This document shows positions 1-9,481 of a stretch of 64,000 nucleotides of DNA, in pieces. Each line of letters opens with the position of its first letter. The first letter of the stretch is position 1. The notes beneath the pieces were generated by a model, which worked only from the letters and a program-made list of their open reading frames with translations, had not been told where the DNA came from and searched no databases. The stretch lies in contig CAJNDS010002516.1 of assembly GCA_905221605.1 (NCBI GenBank), positions 186,001 to 250,000 of the forward strand, in the 5' to 3' direction. Source of the stretch: Symbiodinium natans (lineage: Eukaryota; Sar; Dinophyceae; Suessiales; Symbiodiniaceae). The position numbers and the translations under genes are program-made.

Positions 1-1538
1 AAAGGCTCGAATTGGTGGCCTGTGAGCTTACCCTTAGCGAGAGAGGCGTGCTCACCATCCACGCGGACTTCTCTTTCCTCCCGCGATTCCCCGAACATCA
101 AGTGTTTGTTCTTGATGCGGTCATACACCGCCTGTGGATCTGAGAGAACCTCTCCCGATTTCCACGCTGCGCGGTACGCGTTCGTGTACGTCTTCATGCG
201 CGAGCCGCGGCAGCGCCCGCGTAGCGCTAACAGCTTTTCGCGCGCACTCATACCGCGACAGTTGTTGGCCAGCGCGCAGACGTCCTCGAACTCCTCGTAG
301 AACAGGACAACGTCTCGCGCGTCCGACTTGTCGTCGGTCAGCGTCGGCCACGTGAGGTCAGTTTTGACCGTAGTTATGGAGCTTTGCCCGCCCCTCTGCG
401 CTAACGCTTCTTTCAGCGCCTCAGTTTGGGCGGCGAGTGCGGCGGCGAGATCGCCCGCCGGGTGTTGGGACCCGGTCTGCGAACCTCCGCCGTCTGAACC
501 TCGCTTCAGGGCTTCTATCTCCATCTCTAGCGCAGCAAGCTTCGCGCGCAAAGGGGAATCGCCGTCCGTCGCGCCCAGGACACGGGCCGCGGAAGGACCA
601 CCTGCAACCTCAGCAGTGTGCAAACCTCCACGGTCCAATCCTACCCCCAACCCACTTGCAGTCGCAGGCTGTGGGAGCCCTGGGGAACGCGGCCCCACGG
701 CTTCAACTGGCACATCGGACGGGGAGCTCCAAACCTTCTCTTGGCTCGAGCTTTCTTTTCCCCCTAACGCGAGGATAAGCTCCCCGATGCATTGGATTTC
801 GCGCTGAATCTCCTCTGCGTCTTCGGGGTCCTCGCCACCGCGCAAAGCCGCGACCGAGAACCTGGTCCGCAGCCGACGGACCATCTTCGTAGGATGCCAG
901 TCCCCGCCTATCTTGGAGAACTCATCCGCAAGGAGGGTGGCTTTGGTGCTTAAGGCGTCAAGGTCACGGGAGCTCACCGTGACTCCATGCGCTTTCAGCG
1001 CGAGGACAATCCGCGAAACGCGCGTCAAGTAGTCCGCGACCGGTTCTTGGTCTGGACGGAAAATCGCGCGCAGCTCCGCCTGCAAGCCCTCTGCGGTGCC
1101 TGGCACTGAACCTGCTGTCGACGGCGGACCGGACGGTCCCGCCGGGCGGGACCCTGGTGCCGTAGCAGGGACATAGGCAGCACCGGTAGGGACCATGGCC
1201 AGCTCCCTAGCCGCGGCGCTGACGTCCACCCGCGGCGGACTGTCGCCTCCAGCGCCCGAGGCCTCAGGGACTAGCTCGGAGTCCTCTTCTTCTTCCTCTT
1301 CATCCTCGTCCTCCTCTTCGGCGTCATGGAGGAACTTCATGACTTTCCGCCAGAGAGCCGCCTCTTGCTCTGGCGTAGTGCTGACCCCATCCCGCTTGGA
1401 CAATGGACGGCTGCCAGTCTCCCTACGCCACTTAAGCCAAGCGACGTAGCTCATCCGCTCGGGATAGGGAACGTCTCCACCCTCGATAGCTTCGAGGAGG
1501 GTGACGCCCTCAGCCTGACCTGCAACCTCTGCGGACAT
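1..1538 (-). CDS. Gag-like N-terminal part of a retrotransposon polyprotein (partial, runs off left edge)
   Basis: A single uninterrupted minus-strand frame of 512 codons starts at the ATG at 1538-1536 and is still open at base 1. It is the longest open frame in the left 10 kb. An in-frame TGA lies upstream of this ATG; a second in-frame ATG is at 1454. In order the protein has a short N-terminal module with a conserved-looking MSYVAWLKWRRETG stretch (about residues 29-42), a strongly acidic E/D run (about 74-88), a Pro/Ala/Gly-rich linker, an alpha-helical segment, and a final Gag-like helical region (about 393-512) with a TDLTWPTL motif and the FYEEFEDVCALANNCRGM block. This layout resembles dinoflagellate LTR-retrotransposon Gag-Pol N-termini (inference). 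Protease, reverse transcriptase and integrase would lie to the left of the window. It is antisense to the P4-ATPase gene to the right. Confidence 0.82.
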   Translation of the reverse strand, partial: MSAEVAGQAEGVTLLEAIEGGDVPYPERMSYVAWLKWRRETGSRPLSKRDGVSTTPEQEAALWRKVMKFLHDAEEEDEDEEEEEEDSELVPEASGAGGDSPPRVDVSAAARELAMVPTGAAYVPATAPGSRPAGPSGPPSTAGSVPGTAEGLQAELRAIFRPDQEPVADYLTRVSRIVLALKAHGVTVSSRDLDALSTKATLLADEFSKIGGDWHPTKMVRRLRTRFSVAALRGGEDPEDAEEIQREIQCIGELILALGGKESSSQEKVWSSPSDVPVEAVGPRSPGLPQPATASGLGVGLDRGGLHTAEVAGGPSAARVLGATDGDSPLRAKLAALEMEIEALKRGSDGGGSQTGSQHPAGDLAAALAAQTEALKEALAQRGGQSSITTVKTDLTWPTLTDDKSDARDVVLFYEEFEDVCALANNCRGMSAREKLLALRGRCRGSRMKTYTNAYRAAWKSGEVLSDPQAVYDRIKNKHLMFGESREEREVRVDGEHASLAKGKLTGHQFEP

Positions 1539-1560
1539 TGCCGCAACACAAGGCGAAAAG

Positions 1561-1644
1561 CCGCGCCTTGGTCAGCAGGCCGCAGGCGTGGCACGCGAAG
1601 CGCCGCGCCTTGGTTAACAGGCCGCAAGCGTGGCACACAGTCCA
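1561..1644 (-). repeat. Two-copy 42-bp tandem duplication upstream of the gag-like frame
   Basis: Two near-identical 42-bp units begin at 1561 and 1603. On the minus strand each encodes 14 codons with a CHACGLLTKAR core, so a CxxC pair is repeated twice. This frame differs from the gag-like frame and overlaps its start. It may be leader sequence of the element, or an upstream exon or frame. Confidence 0.7.
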
Positions 1645-1922
1645 CGCGTCCAGGTCACGGACCGCGACAGACAAGCAAAGCAATGCTTGCCCACTCGGGC
1701 CGTAGGCACAAGAGCTGTACGTTCCCAGAACAGCCCCCAATTGTGAAGTCGACCAGCACTGGACTTGCACTAAGCCAATGCAATCACAGCCCGGTCACGC
1801 TGTTTTACGACTTCGTGAGTCCAAGCACTTGTGCAGCTACGCCTGAGTGCGTCCGGTCGGACCGCACAGCAACCTAGGAGCTACTGTACGACTCTACCGT
1901 GCTCAAAGGCACAAGCTCGGTA

Positions 1923-1941
1923 CTTGAGCCAAAATATTGGC
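1923..1941 (-). other. Probable relic of the dinoflagellate trans-spliced leader
   Basis: The plus strand reads CTTGAGCCAAAAT followed by three extra bases and GGC. The 13-nt run is an exact reverse complement of the 3' end of the dinoflagellate spliced leader, and GGC continues the match after a 3-nt insertion. On the minus strand it lies 385 nt upstream of the gag-like ATG and in the same orientation, as expected if a trans-spliced mRNA was copied back into DNA. Confidence 0.65.
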
Positions 1942-2048
1942 ATTGTTACGAATTGCAAAACTCTAAATGCAAAGGAAAACTACAAGGTGGTCTGCCGAGT
2001 CCTAATGCATCACAGAGCAGAAGATGCATATGCACTCATGTCAGCTCA

Positions 2049-2197
2049 CAGTATGTATATGTATGTATATGTATGTATATGTATGTATATGTATGTATAT
2101 GTATGTATATGTATGTATATGTATGTATATGTATGTATATGTATGTATATGTATGTATATGTATGTATATGTATGTATATGTATGTATATGCATATG

Positions 2198-2234
<37 letters not shown>

Positions 2235-2480
2235 GTGTATGTATGTGTATGTATGTATATGTATATGCATGTATATATATGTATGTACATGTATGTATAT
2301 GTATGTATGTGAATTCTTATGTGTTTGATGTGTATGTATGCGTCTGTATGTATATGTATGTATATGTAACGCATGTCTATGCATACTTGTGCATACCTAT
2401 TCATATCTATGCGTGTCTATGCATTTCTATGCATTTCTATGCCTATCCGTGTGTGTGTGTGTGTGCGTGTGTGCATGTGC
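2049..2480. repeat. (GTATATGTAT)n microsatellite grading into (GT)n
   Basis: About 280 bp of a 10-bp unit GTATATGTAT, then diverged TATG/CATG repeats and a short GT run. It ends about 50 bp before the first visible P4-ATPase exon. Open frames here in several frames are repeat artefacts. Confidence 0.95.
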
Positions 2481-2532
2481 ATGTGTTCCACTGGGAACTG
2501 GTGACATGTTGAGACTTTTGTTTGCTGTGCAG

Positions 2533-5500
2533 GTATTCAACTTTGGGTTCTGACTGGCGACAAGTTGGAAACTGCAAGAAATATCGGCTTCAGCACCAAT
2601 CTTCTCAGTGTCGAAATGGTTGCTGGCCTCACTCAGTTCCAAAGACATGGAGTAGTCAGTGAGACAACTTGACGTGGTTGAGCTCAAAACCAAGGATATC
2701 CGGGTCCTTGAACACTCGGAGAATATCAGTGATGCTTTGCAGGCCTTGCATGGGTCATTTTTGACGGGCCACTGGCACAATCCCCATGAAAATGGTTTTG
2801 GTCTCTTGTGAGCTTCGGGACGAGAATCTCCTTTCCTTGTGTGCACAGCACGCTGGTTTGACCTCTCAATTTATGCAAATGCTAACGTGCCCTGCTTCGG
2901 CGAGGTCTGCACGTCAGCTGGTTTTTCAGACAGCGAGACGACAGGGTCAATTTGAAGTTCCGAAGTTCGTAAAGGGCCCTTAGAGGGTTTCCATCGAGAG
3001 TGCATAGAGAGCACAGGAAGGTTTGGGGGGGGGTTTGAAGGTTTTGGTGGGGAGTTCTACAGTCCAAAAAGGGTCGACAGCTAGGGGGTTCATAGTGGGG
3101 GGCATAAGGCCACAAAGCTTTAATCGGGTTCGAAGAGGGGTCCATAGGGATATCGGGACGTTCAAAAAAGCACAGCAGTCCAAGGAGCGTGCATTTGCGG
3201 TCCAGAAAGGTCCCATAGAAGGAAAGCAGAGGGGGTCCATGGGTGGGCATCGGGCCGCCCAGAGAAGGGGGTTGAGGTCCAGCGAGGGTAGGGGGGGGGG
3301 GGGCCATGGTCACAAGCATCCACGAAATTCACAGGGGTCCGGAAAGGAAAAGCGAAGGTCCCTGAAGAGTATCTTGGTTCCAAGATGGGGCACAGGGATT
3401 GATTTGGGACTCCGATGGCTGTGAAGGCTGTGGAGGCTGTGGGGTGCAGAGGGCGGGGTGGTCATAGTGGGATTCCCACCTTTTTGAGCGGGCTGGAAAG
3501 TGAGGAAGTCCTGAAGCGAGCCAACCCCTAGTAGGGCCTAATAGGGCACCGGTCTTTTTCCCCAAACGCCTGAGGCATGGGGCCTCGGCGGATCCAACAA
3601 GGTGAAACCAACAGACAAAGAACAAACCAATGACAGATGGCCCGGGCCTGCAGGTAAGGGTTTTTTAGCTACTACAACGAAAAATGATGTTGAATACCCC
3701 CCCAGATGCCAGCTTGTGTCAAGCGGCGACGAGTTGTTCTTTGCAGTCGGGGTAGAATATGCTTGAACATCCTTTTTCGCAACACCTGCTGGTGGGGGCA
3801 GAATTTCACCTGCTCCCATCCTGGACGTGACGCTGATGCCGTTTTCATTTGTGTTCAGATTCGTGGCTCAGTGGCTAGAGACGTTTAGAATCATCGATGC
3901 TTACGTGACAGCACGTGCCAATTGATGCAGGAACTTGTATCCCCGGATCTTCTGCCTGAAGATCGTGAGGACTCTGCGCTGACACTGGTCAGGAAATCAC
4001 TGCTCTGTGAGGTATCCTGATGTCAGAAGTGGGGTCGCACCGTCATGTTGTGCCGAGTACCCAAGGTAAAAATGGATCGAAAGCTAGGAGTGAGAAGTGG
4101 GGATCTCATGATTTCGAAGATCGTCAGTCCCAAGGATGGTCACTGGCGCCGCCCTGGAGCAGGTGACTGCAGCCGGCCTTCTAGAGGACTCTCACAGGGT
4201 CTTGTGCAGTCTGTGCATTCCTTGGCATTCTGATGGCGGGGGCTTGGCAGGAATTTCTGCAGGCCTCGAGCGCCTGCAGCGTGGTGATTGCCTGCCGGGT
4301 CTCACCACTTCAGAAGGCGCAGCTGGTGCGCTTGGTGCGCGAATCATCCTATCCACAACCTGTGACGCTGGCAATTGGTGATGGCGCCAACGCCCTTTGG
4401 CAAAAGGCTCCTGCGTCTTCTGTGCTTCATAGCCGTGTCACCGGCTAAGGATGTGCCCATGATCCAAGAGGCCCATGTTGGCGTGGGCGTGTCTGGGAAA
4501 GAAGGTCGTCAGGCCGTCAACGCCTCAGACTTTGCCATTGCCCAGTTCAGATTTCTGGAACGGCTTCTTCTGGTCCATGGGCGGTGGGACTACCGCAGGA
4601 CATGCAAATTCATCTTGTATACGTTCTGGAGAAACGCGATCATCACGATGCTGCTATTCTACTACACTTTTTTCTCCGGATACTCGGGCACCTGCATGTT
4701 CACAAGCACGGTCTGGACATCCTTCAGCATGATCCTTTTCTGGCCTATCATTGCAACTGGAATCTCCGATCGAGATGTGACTGCAAAGCAGGCAGTGGAG
4801 CATCCATCCCTCTACGAAACAGGTCGTCTGGGACTGGATCTGAACATTACCAAGATGGTGGAAATGCTGCTCTCGGCTTTTGTTCATTCTTTTGTTATCA
4901 TGACGATTGCAGTTGTGGCGGTGATGGACCTCGACGTGGCAGCAACTGGATCTTACTACTCCTTTGGATTCATGGTGTTCTCGTGGGTTGTGCTTACCAT
5001 GAACTACCGGGCCACCTTCATCACCACCACATACAACTACGTATTTGTCGCTGCCCTGGTCGTTTCGTTCGTTTCGTACTTGATCTTTGCCTTCGTGTAC
5101 TGCAACCTGCCCTCCATCTTTCCGGAAGTGAGCCTTGGCATGCAACTGGAACTATTTGCTTGAGAACCCCCCCAAAAGATCCCATATTAACCTTATAAGC
5201 AAGAATATATACATATATATACATGTATATTCTTTGGGGGGCGTTCTTAAGCAAATGGTAGTAGCAGTAGTGGGACTTTCGATCTCCGGTTGCCGAGGGT
5301 TACTGGGAAATTCTGGGCTTCAGTATGTTCAGTCGTCAGGGGAGGCGGAGCTCCCCCAGGGGTGGGAATCTGCTCCTTATTGTTGTTGGGGAAAAGTTCC
5401 GCCTTGCCTCCAAATTTCAGGATGCTTCAGGCCATGAAGTTGGGCGTACCTTCCTTGCGCTTTCCTTGCGTTCCTTTTCTCCAGATTCGGCTGCTCACCA

Positions 5501-5649
5501 CTTCAGGATTCAGCTTAAGCTACGCCGCAAGCTGCGCTGCCAGGTACGGAACTTTCCAGCACGTGGTGCGGAATCCTGTCTTCTGGATGGGAAGTCTTGC
5601 CGTGCCCTTGCTGGCCGTGATGATCGACATGTTCAAGGCATCGATATAG
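2533..5649 (+). CDS. P4-type phospholipid-transporting ATPase (flippase), C-terminal half, seven exons
   Basis: P4-ATPases move aminophospholipids to the cytosolic leaflet. Exons fitting in frame and phase: 2533-2607, 2660-2742, 3931-3992, 4135-4198, 4251-4391, 4450-5127, 5485-5649 (about 422 residues). Exon 1 has the P-domain motif [16 protein letters not shown]. Later exons carry [18 protein letters not shown] and the hinge GDGAN|DVPMIQ split by an intron, then [13 protein letters not shown] and [12 protein letters not shown]. Six membrane segments follow (M5-M10), the last around [16 protein letters not shown]. Donors: GT at 2608, 4199 and 5128; GC at 2743 and 4392; GA at 3993 (this junction is the least certain). 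The actuator domain and DKTG phosphorylation site must lie left of the window, so the upstream intron would hold the microsatellite and the antisense retroelement. The TAG at 5647 may not be the true end: AAG|GCATCG just before it could be another GC donor. Confidence 0.93.
2990..3310. repeat. Degenerate G-rich repeat region inside the large P4-ATPase intron
   Basis: The 1,188-bp intron 2743-3930 holds diverged short repeats around GTCCA, GGGG and AAGG words and ends in a run of about 13 G at 3291-3303. No coding exon is convincing here. Confidence 0.5.
5154..5256. repeat. 103-bp inverted-repeat (foldback/MITE-like) element in the last P4-ATPase intron
   Basis: Left arm begins ATTTGCTTGAGAACCCCCC; the right arm, reverse-complemented, begins ATTTGCTTAAGAACGCCCCC. 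The arms are about 26 bp with few mismatches, around an AT-rich loop containing TATATACATGTATA. It fills the centre of the 357-bp intron 5128-5484. No target-site duplication is obvious. Confidence 0.8.
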
Positions 5650-6644
5650 CTTTGGAGCCCGTCGAGTCTCAATTCTGAAGCTGTTAGCTGATTGATTCTG
5701 ATCTTACAGAAGCTGCTACTCAGATACTCGTAGAATCTCGTAGACTCAGACACAATAGGATGTAGAGGGTCGTGAGTACACGATTATAGGAGCAGGGATT
5801 GAGGAGCCAGTTACATGCCTGTATAGGATAACAGCTTATTCACCCAGCTGTGCAACCCAACAGCCAGCAAGAAAAAGATGATCAAGGACCAACAAGGAAA
5901 AGTTCGCTTGAGTCCTTGAGTTGCCAAGATCATGCCTTCGGGACCTAGGAGCCAGCGGCATCTTGAGCCTGCGCCCTTTCTGTTTTGGCGCACCGTTCCG
6001 TTCCTGCAGGCGGCGTTCTGTTACGTTCCGGCGGGGGTCCCGTTCCGGTGTCTCTCCCTTCTGGCTCCTCTTACGCGTTCCGATTTAGCCCCGCACTTCC
6101 AAAGATAGAAACCCAACCCTTCGGCTGTTCGAAATTCTAGTAGCTAGCAAGAATAGCAACAAGAATAATACTAACGGTAGGGACGGGCCTCCCAGGAGCC
6201 AATCCCAAGGCTCCCTCATCCTCAGATGGTCTAAGAACTGTGCGAAGAACTGTGTAACCCCGTAAAGGCTGGTATTCCTCTGACGCCCCTTGAGCAGTGT
6301 GGGGATGCAGGTTTCGAGGGTCCGTCTTGAAAAAATGTGCACTACTAGCATTAGATCTATTTTTGTTATTGATACTATCACCTCTATGATTTCTATGATT
6401 GCTAGTAGGACTATCACTGTGGTCACTGTGGACAATGGGAGGTGCCACTTCGGGCATCCCAAGGTAAAAAAAGGCATCAGCGCGAGGGAAGCCCCCAGCG
6501 CCTACAAGCATTCCAAATCAGGGGTGTGCATTTTTCTAGGCTGTAGATCATGGCAAAAATTCTTAGAACGTCTTGACGCCATGGCATGTCCGGTTCTCGG
6601 GCATTGAGTCGGACTGTGAGCTTTCCCTGTTTTGCCGGCAGCAG
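5650..6644. other. No supported gene
   Basis: Spacer between the last P4-ATPase exon and the next plus-strand exons. Neither strand shows an open frame with good splice signals. It may be 3' UTR, intron or intergenic DNA. Confidence 0.5.
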
Positions 6645-7068
6645 CCTATTGTCCGGCAGCCCTGTGGACAACGAATGTCTCCAGGGCCTTGTACAAGGGA
6701 AAGATGGGAGTCGTCGGCATCAGCTTGGTGGCTAGTGCGTCTGCAGTCTACTGTGCCTGTCTCCCTAACAGTGGTGAGAAGGGTAGGGGACGGGCTTAGG
6801 TTTGGGAGGCTACCGACATGAAACGCGGAGCCACAACATAATATCCGCGCGTATATGCATATGAATTATGTACAGGAAGCATCTGTATGAAACATGCAAA
6901 TGAAATCTTTAGATTACAAATATCATAGCGTGTTTGGACGAGCCGTTCTCGCAAAAGGCGTACTTGATGCTGGAGTTTTTCCCGGACCAGCGCGACTTGA
7001 TCCTCGAGCAGAGCCTGCAGGGAAAGCTGTCGGATCATTTCCGCGCCGCCAAAGGGGCATCTTGGCAG
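6645..7068 (+). CDS. Two coding-like exons of an unidentified protein between the flippase genes
   Basis: I do not recognise this protein. Exon 6645-6773 follows a pyrimidine-rich acceptor and ends at a GTGAGA donor; it encodes a membrane-like segment (MGVVGISLVASASAVYCACL). Exon 6929 to about 7068 follows ATCATAG and encodes an amphipathic stretch with EPFSQKAYLMLEFFPDQRD. Both junction phases are 1, so the exons join cleanly over a 155-bp GT-AG intron. It lies in the same direction as the P4-ATPase (5649) and the CDC50 gene (9482). It could be a small separate gene, a late part of the ATPase gene, or an early part of the CDC50 gene. Confidence 0.42.
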
Positions 7069-9481
7069 TGTTTAGATGCATGTCGATGTTGAGCTCCGCG
7101 TTAAGCTGACAGTGTACTTAACAGAGGAGTTTATGTACATGAGTAACGAAGTGACCGACCATCATCAGTACCCAAGGATGCCGCGCGGAGGGGCAGTCGC
7201 TCCTCCTCATTTGGAAGGCCACTGCTCGCCCAGACGTTTTTTCTGCTGCATGTGCGGATTGGCAGTACACACACACACCCACACTGGCAGTATCATTTGC
7301 AGTGGCGAAGTAGCTGAACAAGTCCCACAACCGAAACATGGGCAAGTCTTAGTCAGTAGTTCAGAGTAGGAGATCACAGCCAGCACGAGCCAGTGCAGGT
7401 CGGCGACATGGCATACAGGTGAGATGTCGGCCATCTCCTCTGGCTATGCTTTCAGCTTTCCGGAAGGCACGATGGCATCTGTGTTCTTCGTCGGAACTCA
7501 GCTAGGTTAGGGCTCATGGTTTGTAGGCTGTTAAAGCCTTTGGCTTCAGGATCATTCGTTTCTTGCCAGGGGTGTTCAGTCAACAGAAGGGAACTGCTTA
7601 TTGTAGGGGTCCGCCATCCTCAGCCCATGTGATGTAAAGCCCTGTCGGACAGGCCAGCGGGTGCAGTCCCTCGGGTCGACCTCTCAGGCTTTCTTTCGGA
7701 GAGCGGGATCCTGTCTTTGACATGGCTGCCAGTATCGAACACAGCCCCCCCAGCTTGGATTTGCATGTAGAATTCGTAGACTGCTACTACCAGCAACAGC
7801 TTCCTGGTTCAATTAATGCACGTGCCTAAAGGTCGGTTCCACGATTGCAAATGGACTTCGATACGACGCTGCTTGATGCCATGCCGTCGGGACGGCTCCT
7901 CGATTGCCAGATGCTTCATCTAATCTGTATGTAGATACCTATGTAATATGTATATATATAATATGTATATATGTCTATATCTGTATATGCAGTTCGATTT
8001 TTTAAGGTTGGGAAGTCAGCCGCTGCGTGTTGAGGGTTACAGATTCAGCGACTTTTTCTCCACCTGGAACAGAAAATGGAGTGAAACTTGTTGAAAGGCT
8101 ATAGGTATTTCGGGACGACGCTTGGGATCTGTGCTGTATTGAAAAGATATTTCTGGAGACATCACGCAGAGACTTCTTGGTAAACCTTCCGCACCCGATC
8201 ATCGGTGTGGCTTTCGTAAAATGGATACGAATGAGAAAAGGATATCTGCTCACGGTATTCTCGAGTCCCGGCGGGTTTGCATATAAACGATACATTCCAT
8301 CCCCTCAATGCCTGCAAAACCGCCCTGACGCAATGTATAATACATAACGTATATGTTAGAAAATTACACATAAAATATAGAATATGCAGAAGATTCGTAA
8401 TCGATATAGTGGTTCATGCACTATGCAACGCGTAATATGTAGCGTGTAATGCGCAATATACGTTCAATATGGCATATGACTCCGCGGCTGCAGTGCTCAG
8501 GCCATCCCCAAGCTTTGCAACCATTGCATCGTCCGACTCAGATTCGGGCGGCTCGTCAGGCCGGGATTCTTGGGTTGTCCAACTTGCTCGACTTGGGGGT
8601 TTCCGAAAGGGGTACCTTGTTGGGGTCCTAATTTCATAAGGGAACCCTAGTATTTGGGGGTCTATATTCGGGGTCCCTGATTTTGGTAAACCCCCAGGCT
8701 TGTTCCCCGACCTTGGATCGCTGATTCAACTTCTGGCGCTGTGCACACAGATCTGATAGAGTGCAAATACGTTCGACTCACACGTCCCAATTAACATGCA
8801 GAGAGGCAGAGCGCCGTGAGGATGCTACAGCCTCGCACATGGCGGGCTCAAGAAAAGAGCCTACCGCCGCCGAAACGAGCCAGCATCCCCAAGGGAGCAC
8901 ATGCGACAGGCAACCGGGGTGCATCCGACATTCGAGTTGAGCTCAATGCCAACACCCAAGAACACAACATAACACAACAAGTAACCAAGCGTACTCCGTG
9001 AACTTCTCTCCAGAAGCGCAAGACCAAGCACAATGGTGTGCCGGCATTTAAGCCCCTCGTCCCTGAACCGTTTGCCACAGCTCGAGTGCATCGTGGGATG
9101 TTACGTTGTGGTTTTTGGTTGTGTAGTACACTGTTGCAACAATGTTGCAACCCTAGTATGGGAAGACGTTACAATGCATAGAACATACATAACGACTCTG
9201 CCCAGAGACGCCTGCACCATTGCCGCGTGCACACTCATCGCATCCCATCGCCAGGCAGTGGCAGTCACGAGCCGCCCATTCAGAAGCCCAGGCCAAGCCA
9301 GTTTTCCCAGCAGGCCATGCCTTCGGTACAGCTCCTGAGCATTGCACATCACGGCAGTTTGTGAAAGATACACTCTCCAGTATTCACTCGTCATCATGCG
9401 CATGTTGCAGGATGAAATAAAAGTAGCCGTGAGACTCCAGAAGCAATCCTGCGGCGTGCGCAACTCCTGAGTGCTGCCAAG
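7069..9481. other. Largely unexplained spacer, with AT-rich microsatellite near 7940-7990
   Basis: Contains CA repeats near 7265-7280, ATATGTATAT repeats near 7940-7990, AT-rich sequence to 8460, and one copy of a dispersed repeat at 8600-8690. N-terminal CDC50 coding should lie here (the 9482 exon needs an upstream phase-2 donor) but I could not place it. A stretch near 9013-9055 following a CTCTCCAG acceptor is one candidate. Confidence 0.5.
8600..8690. repeat. Dispersed repeat, copy 1
   Basis: Shares the ordered words TTTCCGAAA, GGGGTACCTT, GGGTCC, AGGGAA, CCTA, GGGGTCCC and ATTTT with 54381-54473 in the same orientation, about 90 bp long. The two copies are diverged but collinear. Confidence 0.6.

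Noticed and set aside
2024-2512. Long Tyr/Cys/Met/Val-repeat open frames on both strands
   Set aside because: They are the translation of the GTATATGTAT microsatellite in several frames, with no independent coding signal.
8838-8850. GGCTCAAG, last eight bases of the spliced leader
   Set aside because: Only eight bases match and no coding sequence follows in that orientation.
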